DNA from: Rattus norvegicus
Taxonomy: Eukaryota > Chordata > Mammalia > Rodentia > Muridae
NCBI RefSeq assembly: GCF_036323735.1
Contig: NC_086033.1
Coordinates: 4,473,826-4,537,825, forward strand
Direction of reading: 5' to 3'
DNA: 64,000 bases
Part shown: positions 33,267-45,900 of the stretch, piece by piece
Position numbering within the stretch: position 1 is the stretch's first letter
Layout: each line of letters starts with the position of its first letter
Position numbers and translations under genes: made by a program
Notes under the pieces: model-generated
Seen by the model: only the letters and a program-made list of their open reading frames with translations
Told to the model about the DNA's origin: nothing
Database searches by the model: none

Positions 33267-33272
33267 AATAAA
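33267..33272 (+). terminator. Rtraf: RTRAF poly(A) signal AATAAA
   Basis: Canonical AATAAA 146 bases after the stop codon. It is followed by a TG/T-rich downstream stretch (TTTGTTGTGCTTTGC) about 20 bases further on, so cleavage is expected near 33285-33295. Confidence 0.85.
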
Positions 33273-33394
33273 GTTGGGGAAGTAAAAGGCTTTGTTGTGC
33301 TTTGCTTTGAATTAGTGTATTCCGTTTCTATGATTATTGTGCATCCTTTATGGTTAGAGACTCATCCCAACCCTTAATATAGATATTTAGACCA

Positions 33395-33938
33395 CAGAAA
33401 GCTTTAAAATATTTTATTGGAGTTATATAGAAAATTTAAGAACTGCTGCAGTCTTTGGTGTTTTATACAGAATACTTTTGAGGGATGCTTCTGCAGAGGC
33501 ACTTGGGGAATCATTCTAGCACCTTTAGTATAAATACAGTCTGAGGACTTCACCGGGCAGTATAAATAGGCTGGGTCAACCCCATGGTCTGCTGGACAGG
33601 GGTCTCTGAGCTTTAGGAATAAGTTTTCATAACATTCGTTTGCTTCACTTTTCTTGGCCAGGTAGAATCCGTGGCAAACAAAAGTCAGACTTGGTGTCTG
33701 CTCTAGCTGATTGTTTATATAACATTCTATCTGAAACTTGTGATAACCTTTGTTTTTAAAAATACAGTAGTCAGGATTGAGGTATACATTTCACAAGATA
33801 GACTTGAGTCTCACTCCACTGAAAATGCTCGTTTTGTGTGCCAAGAGCTCATAATGGCCAATTCCTCCTTCACTCTTTGCCTTCGTAGCAATGTTCTTAG
33901 GTTCTTGTAAACTTGAAATCCTCCTGTACATTTAATGT
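33395..33938 (-). other. Nid2: NID2 3' untranslated region
   Basis: AT-rich sequence between the terminal micro-exon stop and the minus-strand AATAAA. No SINE is visible in it. The 3' boundary is inferred from the poly(A) signal. Confidence 0.65.
33413..33418 (-). terminator. Nid2: NID2 poly(A) signal (AATAAA on minus strand)
   Basis: Plus-strand TTTATT is AATAAA for the minus-strand NID2 transcript. It lies about 520 bases beyond the NID2 stop codon, with cleavage expected near 33390-33403. It faces the RTRAF signal, leaving only about 100 bases between the predicted mRNA ends. Confidence 0.7.
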
Positions 33939-33949
33939 TCACTTTCTTC
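33939..33949 (-). CDS. Nid2: NID2 terminal coding micro-exon segment (11 coding bases)
   Basis: The acceptor TTCTCCCACAG is followed by GAAGAAAGTGA. Joined to the preceding G this reads Gly-Arg-Lys-stop, giving the PTGRK terminus known from human NID2. The rest of this exon, down to about 33395, is 3' UTR. The intron to the previous exon is only 125 bases (33950-34074). Confidence 0.85.
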
Positions 33950-36900
33950 CTGTGGGAGAATGGACAGCAGTGAGTGTTTCACTGGTTAAGGAAGGCAGTG
34001 TGAGAGTTACCACAGCCCCCCTCTACCCGCTGGTCCAAGGAAGGAAGCCCGGTGATGCCCTTCGACGGACCCACCTGTTGGACAGTAGGGATAGACTGCA
34101 GTGATGCCATAGAGGTGAGAGCGCTGTTCAGGAAGATACTCATCAGTAAGCTGGCCACTGTCTTTACTCACTGATATAACACCATCCCTGGTAAAGGAAG
34201 ATTCATGGGTGGTCAGTCTCAAGGTAAAGTTTCAGAAACAATTCGGTTGAATGATTTTTGACTCAGTGTGTCTATACCAGTGATCCTGGATGTAGCTCCA
34301 CCAACATCACCTACAGGAAAGGCAAACTATTGTTCCTCTAAGTCAAAACCCTGGGTTAGCACACAGGATGTACTTAATGTTCCGTGGCCGTAGGAACCAG
34401 TGGTTAAATCAGTTCCTGATTCTGGCTAGGCCCATGGTGTCCATTCAAGTACTGAAGATTGTAGGACAAAGAGACAAATTCAGAAGTGCGCCTTTGTTCT
34501 GTTTTGAAGTGTTCTTAGATGATGATGATGATGATGATTACTGATATTTTTTTCAACAGGATTCCTGTTTTTAGTCCTGGCTCTGTAGACCAGGCCTGCC
34601 TCAAACTCAACAGATCCTCCTGCCTCAGCCTCTCTAGTGCTGGTTAAAGGCATGCCCCACCATGTCCTGCTTATTGATGTTTGTACCGCTTAACACTACA
34701 GATTCTCTAAGACCTTACTTAAATAAATGCTTCTCATTAAATAGCTTATTACCAAAATATCTTCAATGTACATGTTGCCCACTAGCAACACCATTAAACT
34801 TGAGGTAAAATACAGGGATGATTGCAAGTTGTTACCCTTGCAAGACCTGTGTCTACTAATGGACAAAAGTCCAACAGGGCTTCCAGCCAAGGCTGCCGAC
34901 TGTCAGAATGCACTGCCCTTCGGGGCATGTTCTCCAGAACGCACCGCCCTTCGGGGCTGCTGCAGCGTGCTTACCTCCGCCAGTCCGTGTGGTAGAAGTG
35001 ATCCGCGTAACTGACAACACTGAAGGGGTAATTGAGGTGGTTTTGGATGACGCGGCGTCCAGTTCCATCAGGTAGTGTACACTCCAGTTTTTTGGTTCCT
35101 TTTAAGACATCAAAGAGAGAAAATGAGTTCCTTTCATGCCCCAAGCAAACCACTGCTAACAATGAGGTGCCAGGGTGTTTCTCAAGGGAACAGAGAGAAT
35201 TTAAACACGGGGCACTATATGCCCACTGCAGTTCACGTTAGCATCTAAGTCTTGCCCTAGGATTCATCTCCACCTGGCATGGCGGAACTCTGGTTTTGAG
35301 GTTCAAACTTCAATCTTTTTGTGGAAAAATCTAATATATTGAACTCTATCAGTGTCTTTCCAAGGATGACATTAAAGATAAGTATTTTTATAATTTTAAG
35401 TCTAGACATCGGACTGGCCAAAATACTTATAAACTTATAAATTCTTGGTAGAAGAAAAAGAAAATGGTACTGGTTATTTTTACATGGTAATACATTAAAT
35501 TTTTCAAGAATTTTCAAATTTCATATTTATGAAGACTGAATTTCATATATCCTTTTAAAATGTAATATTCAGCCAGCTACATATTTCATAAATTTGAAAA
35601 CTAACTTTGTTTAGTAGAATGAGATACACACACACAATCTTTAAGATTTTTTGGTAATGCACAGCACACCACAGCATAGACAGCCCCCGTGTTAACCAAA
35701 TGCATTCCTGAAGGAAGACATCCTCTCACAGCATTTGTCAAAAGGATCACAGCACACCAAGTAATGAGAGTCTTACATAGTCCAAGGGTCAACAGCAGCC
35801 AGTACTTCAAATCTAAAAGTTTCCAGGTGGGGTCAGGGGTCAGGGCAGACATGCTACACAGTCCAGCTGCCTCCCTGAGCCCTGGAAATTTTACTGTAAG
35901 AATCACTGTAAAATGTCCTTTTAAAGCTTACAGATCTGGTATGTTCTGTACTGACAGAAATTTAGACCAACAGATGGAAAAGCTGGGCAAGACTTGGTTT
36001 GCAGTGACATCCCAATAGTGCTCACGTTGCTTGCCGTAAGGCAGGCTTAGCTTTTCCACATCACCAGTATTACCTGCATCTGCCCAGCAGAGAAGTTTGG
36101 AGAAGGGGTCAAAGGTCAATCCATTGGGTAATCCAATATCTTTGTTGATCAGAATTCTTCTGTTTTCACCATCTAAAGATGATGTTTCAATTTTAGGAGC
36201 TTCTCTATTCCAGTCTGTCCAGTACAAGTTGCTGTGGACAAGTTTTAAGATTGTTATGAACAACTGTGCAGGGGTTGGAGGATACAGATTAGTAGTGGGG
36301 TTTTTGTTTAGCATGGATTTTATACGAAGCTGGATTTTATACAGCAAGCTACCTTTTGCCCAGTGGCCAGCGACCTTCTTTCTCAGAAAGTCTGGATCAC
36401 GCTGGCCTTGCCTGGCCACCGCTCGCTACCTTGGTTGCTGTTTCTTGACATTACCTCATCTAGATACCTCACTCACAGTGACAATGCTGTCTTAGGCTGC
36501 CATGGCTTTCTGACAATCATAACTGTGTGGGAAGTCATTATCTGCTAACTGTCTACATCCTTGCTTCTCACACACCTGATGCAGTTGCCCAGAAACCTTT
36601 AATTTGTGGAAATAATTTAATTAATTAGAGCTTGGGCCTAGAATCCAAAGAAATGTATTTGTTAAAAACAGTCTTGCGGTAGAAGCTATGAGACCTATTA
36701 TAAAGAACTAGGTGGGACCGAGGGATAGACGGAGAGTTTCCTGGGAAAACACAGTGTTGAAAGGGAAACTTAGCTATCCTATACCTGACAATGACCTGGA
36801 CAGAAGCACTCTGACCTAATGCACACATCCTCAGAAAGCGGGATCTCATTAACTGGAAGTTATACACATGGATGCAGGGTTACTACAGAGCAAGAACAGT

Positions 36901-39900
36901 GAGAGTTCCATGAGAGCTAGAGCTATTTGTTGGTTGAGCCACAGAGAACCCCACAGAAAGGAGAGAAGCGGAGTTTCCTCTGCTGCGGGCATCACTCCTC
37001 GTGGGTGGCAGGAAGAGAGAGCAGTTTCCACTTTGTGGCAGGCTGAGATCCACTCAGTGAGCAGTATCCTTGGAGATGAGTGGCCAACCCTCCGTGAAGG
37101 CTCAAGTGACATTGTCCTCTAGATTCTAGATCTTGGAGCCTAATGACCAAACAAGGCGCCACTGTTCAGTCCCTGCCCTGTCAGACGAAGTACCAAGAAC
37201 TATCAAAGAGGAGCCCTAAGGGTTAGTTAGTCCTGCAGATAAGGAACCTTCATGTGAAGAACTGGAGTCCAAACCATCTTTCTGCCTTGAAGGGCTTCTC
37301 TGCAACTGTGTTTGTGGAAGCTGCGTCTTGATAATCCTGGGGACCCCTGACCCAGGTTGGGACACCCCAGGTGACAGCCTTGGTAGTTGTCACAGAGAGA
37401 ACATTTTTATCTGGATTTTTGTACACTCTATCCAGAACAAACAAAAACAAGCAAATAGAAACCCCTCTGTGGTTTCTGTGCTCGAGGTACTGTTGAAGGA
37501 AACTGCTCCCTCCTGTATACCCATCATTTTCCAAGGCCTTGCCTAATGGTCACGATCCAGGCAGCTCTGGACCCTCCCATGATGGAGCCTGGATTCTTGG
37601 CGTGACACATTCTATCCCAGGCTAACTAACACTCCTACTGAATGTCATCTTACGTCCTGCCTCATACAGTGTAAGTTCCTAAAAACAAAATAAAATTTAA
37701 AAACAACCCTGATTTTGCCTATAAGAATGCTTGACACCAAACAGCGTCTCAACATATCTGAACTACTGTATTTGAGTTTCTATTCTGGTCTACCTAGACC
37801 TTTCTATGCCACATAGAAGAGCCTTGGGCTCCAAAACAGATGCACAGGTGAAAGGAGAGAAGGGCGCAAGCCAGCTCACCCTCGGATTGGATCCACAGTG
37901 ATAGCTCGTGGATTCACCAGATCTGTGTGGAAGAGGACCTTACGCTCGGAACCGTCCAGTCCAGCCCGCTCTATCTTATCCAGGCCGCTGTCTGTCCAGT
38001 ACATCGTTCTCCGGAAGTGGTCGATGGCAAGTCCTTCTGGGCTTATCAGACCTGGAAATAAAGGTAAGACAGGAGAGCACTGGCCAGCGTAAAAGGTGAA
38101 CTCAAGTTCCGTATCTGCTGAACGGCTTACAGAATCGGAGCACAGAGGCCTTCGTCCCCAGAACGAAGGAAGACTAAGAGGAATGGATCTTCTATCACCT
38201 TTTCAACCATATCCAGTCTCTCCTGTGCCGGACCTTGCTGCCCCGATGGCACCTGGCATTTGTGTTGCTAGGGACAGGCTGTAACCTGCCAGCCCTGAAG
38301 TCCTACTGCGAACCACTCCTTTGTGGGAAGTTCATCTCGACCTAAAACCACCTTTCTGTTTGTCCCATATAAATGCATGTTTGCAGATGGACAAGGCTTG
38401 TGGAGCTTAGAAATAATCTGCGCAGAATTTAACCTTCTCTTTAGATGAGAGCAGGAGAAACCGGGAGGAAACAGGCAATGCAGTAAAATAAAAGGTACCG
38501 CGGGGTATCCATGGGAAGAAGCTGCCAACCTGAGGTAATGATGGTCTCGGGTTCGGCTCCTGCCTCCAAGCTGGCACGGCTGATGGTCCTCCCGGCAACG
38601 TCTGTCCAGTAGACCATCCTCTCCCGGCAGTCATAGTCAATCCCCACGACTATGGAGCCCTAAGGACCAATGGTGATATCAGGATTAGGACTTCCCGAAT
38701 CCCCAACCCTAAGTTCATGGCTTCACTACTGCACTACTGAGAATGACCTGCACTGTGGTGGTCTGAGGCAGTGACAGAGAGTGAGCCAGGCTCAGTCATT
38801 TAACCTCCATGCTTTCATTTACCCCAACACAGCAATCAGTAAGAGGTTTATAAAGAGTCCCAATGGCGACCTCCAGTCAGTAAGCTCCCCCAGCACTATT
38901 AGTGCGGTGAAAACGGTCACTTTATGAGAAAAGTCAGACCTTTCACTGATGAGAGGAGCGTCCCACTAAGTAAGCCCTTAATATTTAATGGTGCAAAAGA
39001 CGAATGCTTCCAAGTGTTACTGGCACCTTCTCAAAGAGCCTTTCTAAATCTGACAACACGTGCCAACGAAATTTTCCCTACTGGGTGAATGGAGTGAAAT
39101 CCTCCCCACCCCAAGGTGTAATGGCCCCTGGCTCTTAGTATAAGTATTCAGTTGTGTGGTATACAAGAGAACCTGTAATTTAACAATTTGGGAGGGCCGT
39201 GGTCACCGGCCTTTGGCTGGTGGCACAGTCTCTCCCTTTCCTTCCTGATGAATGACAGTCTTATTCAGAACCCTGAATCTGTGATATTCCTCCACACAGG
39301 GCTTCTTTCCAGTTTCTTGCTGTGAAAACCCCCAGCAGACATGGAATTCAACACAGGCCACACCAGTCCCCACTGCCAGGGTTTGGCCTAAAGTAGTCAC
39401 CACGAGACACTGTATGAAGAATTTGGCTCCTGTAGAAAAGCTGGCATTTATATGGGGGAACCTAAGGTCAATGGTACTTTTATTTGAAAATTAAACTTAA
39501 AAGGCCCCCATCTGAGGCAAGAGCACACATTCATACAGGCGGCAATGAGCCCGGCGACTCATGGGATTCACAAGCCAAGCTTCTGAGTGTGAAGGTCACA
39601 TTTTAGTTAACATTCCCTAAAGTGTGCCTGTAACCCCCCCTTCTCCTTCAGTTCTACTCTATCCACCGTCTCCTTGCCTTTAGACGTGTTCAGGAAGGCA
39701 ATCAAGCCATCTGTTGTGTCTAGAACACAAGGCGGTTAGTATGGGGAAACTTATAAAGGGCTCGGGGATGGAGCCTTGAATCTTGAAGAAAAAGACCAAC
39801 TTTTCATCATGCACTGGCTGCTCTGCTGCCTCCTTGGGAACAGTAGTTCATTAACAGAGGTAAACAGATCTCTGCCCTGTATGAGAAGTCTGCTCAGTGT

Positions 39901-42900
39901 ATACTGAAGACAAGAGGGCCAGACCAGCTTCCATTTTAGCTGCTGCCGTCTCTCTTGTCCCCACTTCAGAGAAGAAACCCCTCCTTCCACCTGGAAGTGT
40001 CTTGCTAGCTCAGAGATAAGCGCATACCCAGGGGCTGAGCTGGGAGACAGGGCAGGGTGGGGTGCATGGGCAGCACACATTCCCCCAAGCGGCACAAGAG
40101 ACCAGGCTAGGAAAGAAGTGAGTCAAAATGAAAGCCACAGTCTGACGAGCCCGTCCTCATTTCTAATCCCTGCTGGCCTCGAATGACCACCTCCTGGGGT
40201 TTTTGTCTTTGTTTTTGTTTTGACTTCCAAATGTCTTCGACCTGAACAGAACCCCCCCAGGAACCTGAGGTGACAATGATCTTCCCACAAACAGACAACA
40301 GCTCTGAAATTCATTGGCTATCTGCACTCCCGTGACGCTCTCAGGGTACAGCGGCTAGAATGGGCCAGACATGGTTTCCACCAACTAAGCCCCACTAAAG
40401 CAGACGGAAGCCCAGAAGCATGCCAGGGTCCCCTGCACTGCACTTCCCCCTGGAAACCACAAAGTGCAGTTCCCCCAGGCCCACAACCACAAGCCCAGCC
40501 TGCAGGCTCACCCTCATCCCAAGACCACACTCCCCATGGAGCCCAGCCCCCCTGGAGAAACCCAGTTTACATGTAGTGACAGCAGGGTCCTGGCTGCATC
40601 CTTCTGAAGCCTGCTGCCATTGAGGGGCAAGTGACCGATCTGCTGGCCCTGGGCATAGAGCAGGAAGGTGCCCACAGCCGGAGGAGTCACATCAGGCCGG
40701 GGTGTGGGCCGGACCACGGGTGGGGCGACAGTGGGTATGCCTGTTTGTGGGAAGGTAAGGAGAGGAAGGAAAGTTACTTGTGCACACGAGACCCTCCAAA
40801 ATTACCCAGTCCTTCATGGAACATATTTCAAAGAAATCCTGGTTGCTAAGGTTTTGTTTTTAAAGTTTTTTTTTTTTTTCTTTTCTTTTTTTTTTCGGAG
40901 CTGGGGACCGAACCCAGGGCCTTGCGCTTCCTAGGTAAGCGCTCTACCACTGAGCTAAATCCCCAGCCCCAAGATTTTTATTCAAATTTCTGCCATTTAC
41001 TCAGGAGATAAAGACAGCTATCCTCTAAACCAAGTGCAGAGTTTTAGGATATGGTACAGCAGCCAAATGTCGCTGGGACCCCAGGGAGGCACTGTCCCCT
41101 TTCACCCAGGGCTAGGGGGGACAGAACAGTCATCACTCTGGCTCGAGATTAGCTGTTTTTATAGCAGGGACTACGAGTGGCAAAGCCAACGTTACGTCCA
41201 TACTGGGATCCTGAGATACCGAGCACATGGATGAGGTGACTTCATCCCTCAGACTGGGTAATCCTTTTCCTCCCTTCTCTGCCCACCTCAGGAAGTGAAG
41301 CCCCAACAGAAACGCCTCAGTGACTGAAGGGAGCGCCTGGGCCGTCCTTGCTTACATGCAGGCATGGTGCCTGGCTGGGAGCGGGTGCCTGGAAGTTCTC
41401 TGCCATCCTTGTCCACACACCAACAGAAATCACTCTTCCCGTGACACTGCAGGGGGATGAAGTGGCCCAGGTCGTCACACTGGGGCACATACTGGTCGTC
41501 CCTGGGTGTGCCCCCGTAGTGTTCCAGCAGGCTTTCCCTCCAGCGCTCACAGACTGTCCGAGGCCTCTGGGTGGGCTCTAAGACGGGGAAACAAAACTCT
41601 GGATGACCCACCAAGATCTGTACAGTTCCAGGTCCCAACTCGTGCTTTCCCGGCCTTCCTTTTCCTCTGTCCAGTCACGAAGTTTTAGCCATGCCCGTGG
41701 ACACAAGGCAAGGAAGCACATGTGTTCTCAGAAATTCTCTGTGGAAACCCAGGAAAGAAATCGCCCTGATGTTCCTTGAAGTTCCTATCTCCCACGGCCA
41801 GGAGGACCTGCCGCACGGAGGCCCAGCCACATCAGACAAGAACAAGGGGACAGCTCACCCATACACCTCACTCAGGCCAGTGGAGATGCATGTGGACATT
41901 TGGTCATGTGCCCAGGGCTCCTCTGATGACACAGCATGGTTCAGACTCTCTGAAGACCCACTGACTCATATGACACCTTAAAGCAACGCCTTCCCACTTC
42001 TCTCAAGCTCTTGCTAAGAGAGTCATCAGAAGCTGACCTAAGTGTCCTAGAAAAAGAGGCTGAAGACCACGCTGAGCTGTAGGCAGCCCTCGGTTTTACT
42101 GGCCAGTCACAAGGAGCAAGAGTGACGGGGTACTGTATGCGGCCCAGCAGAGGTGGCACTGAGCATCAGGGAACTGCTTCTTGGACTATCCGATTTCGAG
42201 AATTCACTGCCGCCATATTGCTGGAACTACCTCAAAGCTGAACCTTTCCTCCGAGCTCTAGTTTTCTGCCACAACACCGTCCTGTTTTTGCTCTAGTACG
42301 CCACAGGCCCAACCCTCCTCAGACCCTCGGGCTTCTGGTTCATGCCATGATTAAAGAAGGACCTGCTGGCTTCTGACGTCTGCCAGTCCCTCCGCCGACC
42401 CCCATCTGCCATAGCTGCAGCTTGAGGGCCATGGAGGCTCTGCCCTACACATGGGATCAGATCTACACAGGCTCTTGAAATCACGTCTTCACTGATAGCC
42501 CGCAGAGCACAGCTAAAGGCGTCTCTGGTTCTGTTTTCACTGCTGCACCGCAAAGCCTGTGCTCTGCAGAATCACACAGCCAATTATCTCCTTGCTACGC
42601 ATATAGGAACTCTGGCACAGAAGCACAAGTCAGCCTCCTGCTTTCTCCCAAACTGGCTCCTCGTGCCCTTTCCTCCACTAAATGCATTTCCAGCACCTGC
42701 GTTTCCCACTGCTCAGAGGAAATCACCTGAGGGCCCCTTTCTCTCACTCCCCACATCTCAGGTCAAAAAAATCTCATCAAATTTACCTCCAAAAGCATTC
42801 TGACTAGAGGTGGACGTGATTAATAGTGCATGACCTTAATACAGCACTCAAGAAGCAAGAGGCAGGTCTATCTCTGTGAGTTCGAGGCCAGCCTAGTCTA

Positions 42901-45900
42901 CATAGTGAGTTCCAGCTAGGGCTACATAGTGAGACCTTGTCTCAAAAACATACCAAAACAAACCAAAACAAAACAACAATAACAAACAAGCAAACAAAAG
43001 CCATAAACTGTCTTGACTTCTTGCTACTTCTCCCGTATGTCACCCTGATTACATGAATTCTCTCACACTAGAATCATGACAACAGTCTGGCTGGCTTTTT
43101 TGCTTCCACTGTTTATCACCAAACCAGTGTATACTCATCCAGCAGCTACCGTGGGGCATTTAAACCCAAGGCATCATCTTACCCGGAGACCATGGCAACA
43201 GCCTTTTGGCTGGCTTTGCTGTTCCCACCTTCCCATGCCTTCACTCCACCAATCCAGTGCGCTCAGCCAACAGGCACAGTGGTGCGTTCAAAACCCAGGA
43301 TCTTACTTATTAGTTCATTCTTCTGCTGAAAACCTTCCATCACTTCAAAGAACAAAGCTGGGGGCATCACAACTAGGCTGGAGGGGAGATACCAATAAAG
43401 TCCCCGATCTCGAACTCAGCAAGTTCAATCAAGACTCAGCTTTGGGAAGTGTCTGACCCTCGGGCTGCCTCAGCTCATGAGCCAATAGGAAACAAAGGAG
43501 ACAAAGGCAGGACTCCGCCCTGTTCAGCCCAAAGGGTTCCGGGTTCCAGGACAGGCTTCCCCCTCAAATACCCACCAGATACCTCACAGTGGGGTGCACT
43601 GAGAAGTCCACCAACAGCCCATTCCAATGGAACACCCCCAAGAGTCACTCGTTTCTGGGGACCACCCCAGTTTACTTATGTGAATCTTCAGGATTTTTTG
43701 TTTTGAAGAGTTTTGTACAATCTATTTTGATCACGTTCACTCTCCCTCCCACAACTCTTCCCAGATCCAGGTCCCTAACTTTTATCCACACGAATCTTAG
43801 AAACACTAAAGTTACGAAAGCTAAAGAATTAAAACTAACTGCTGGAAACTGTCCGGCTCAGTTTCCCTCACATATTAAAAGCTGAGATCAGTGGCTTGTA
43901 GATTTTTTTATGATTATTTTTCTATTTTATAATCTAGCTCCCAGATCAGGAAGTGTTTGGGCTGAAGCAGCAGCATGTGTTGCCCGATCCGGAATAAGTC
44001 AGTAAGAGGCGGGAAAGCTGCTCAGTGTATAAGCGGCTCACACTGCTGGCGAGGCTCTGCCCATCATGCCCTAGCTCCATGGCAGGAAGAAGGCGGCCAT
44101 GTCTGAAGAAGGCGGCCATGTCTGCCATGAGCACCTCAGATCAGATGGATGGATTCCTACACTTCCTCTGAAAGCAGCTGTGGAAAGGAGGCCTTCCCAA
44201 GACCACACGGGATTGGCTGGGAAGGGATGGGTCATTGGATTAGAAGGAAGATGGATCCGCTCCGAGTTTCATACCTAATTTACCAGCTAACACTAGCACA
44301 GCCTTCAGACTGCTTTCTACACGGTTTTCTTGAAAGAAGTCTCGCTTTTGGATAAAACGCCATGCAGGGAAAACTCGTTAGCTCTCTCGAGCCTCTCCCA
44401 GTGGGCCACAGCCTGACTCAGACACTTAGCTTCCAGTCACAACTTGGCAAGGATCTATGCAGCCGGAGTCCGATGCATAAAGGACCCCACATGTCACCTA
44501 TGTATCTATATGTCCTATGACATTAACATGCACATGGGTGTGTCTATGTCATCTGAGTGTTCTTTGGAGGAAAAGAAAGCTATGAAAAAAACAGTAGCCA
44601 GTCAGACCCACTCTGCAGAGCTGCCTACTGCCAAAGCCATTCTGTTCCTTGACTCTAGGCCCAAGCAGGCATAAGTTATTTCTTGGGGGCAGGGGGCTCA
44701 CCTGGAGGTGGTCCACAGTGGGGCGGAGTGGAGCCAGGTGGAGTCTGGGTGCCAGGGACTTCATGGCCATTTTGGTCCACACACCAGCAGAAGCCAGTGC
44801 TGCCATGGCACTGCAGCGGCACAAAGTTTCCCTGGTCGTCGCACTGGGGGATGTGGATCCGTGACCCAGCGTGGGCATGCTGTGCCTGGGCATAGCGCTG
44901 CTGGTATTCACAGGGTTTCAGTCCTGAGATGGAATCTTCTGGAACTGTGTCTGAGGGAGACATGAAGGAGAAATACACCACCCGTCCTCACTAGCCAGTT
45001 CCCCATAAAGTCTTCTGTAGAGAGCATTTCTTCCGTGCAATTCGAAGTTACCATGACACTGAGGTTTCTCAGTTACTGTTTAGTAAGACACTAACATTTT
45101 AGACTCCTGAGTTCTTATTTTGGCTTTGGTACCATCCATCTAGTTGTTATGATTTCCCTCCATTTCCCCGTACATCCCTACATGAATATAAACATGAGCT
45201 AGCCCAGTTTGCCCCTCAGCCTTGGGGACCTACTGACATCTGGGCAAAATGAAGAATAAACTTCCCAGCATTCTGGGAGACTCTGGAGATGACAGGTTAA
45301 TTCCATCCACTCTTTGGGACCCAGAGTCTAAGTCTGAGAAGCCCAGGGCAATAGCAGGCACATTACTGTATGCTGGCCAAGCTCTACAGAAGCAGTCGCC
45401 ACGTGCGCTGACTTCTGGCTCCTTAGTACAGGAGGCTCCTACTGAGTAAGCTCCTCCTCGATGGTCTTTCCAAACACCACTCAGCAAAGTAGATCACTCA
45501 GGCGGTAGAACCAGAGCAGCCACGGGGTGAATGGCAGAACTGCAAGCTCACAACGCAACCAGCAGTAAGTGGCCGTCAAGAGGCTACTGAGGAGAATGCA
45601 GAGCTTGGAAAGCCCCCATTCCGGGCCTCAGACCAGGTTCCGTCTTGAGCAGGGAGGAAACTATGAGGGAAAGAGCTGGGAAATCCCTGAGCTTAATCAG
45701 GTCTTCCATACTTACCAGAGGCGCAGTGAAACCCGTCCCCGTGGTACCCAGGCTGGCACCGGCAGGAGAAGGACCCGGGGGTATTGTAACAGATGGCTGC
45801 CCCATGACATCTGTTTTCCGCACATTCGTCAACATCTGCAGAGGTCAAGGACGGACACAGAAAGGTGAGGAAAGGAAGGAAGAGCATGACTTCATCACAA

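Noticed and set aside
34007..34222. A 71-codon frame ending with a 22-residue tail as the true NID2 C-terminus
   Set aside because: The frame crosses a strong donor at 34074, and the downstream micro-exon restores the conserved PTGRK end. Kept only as a possible retained-intron isoform.
35928..36419. 163-codon minus frame as a single long exon
   Set aside because: Only 36074-36231 matches nidogen-2; the flanks are intron beyond a good acceptor and donor.
41348..41581. 77-codon plus-strand frame overlapping the second Tg exon
   Set aside because: Antisense shadow of the NID2 exon.
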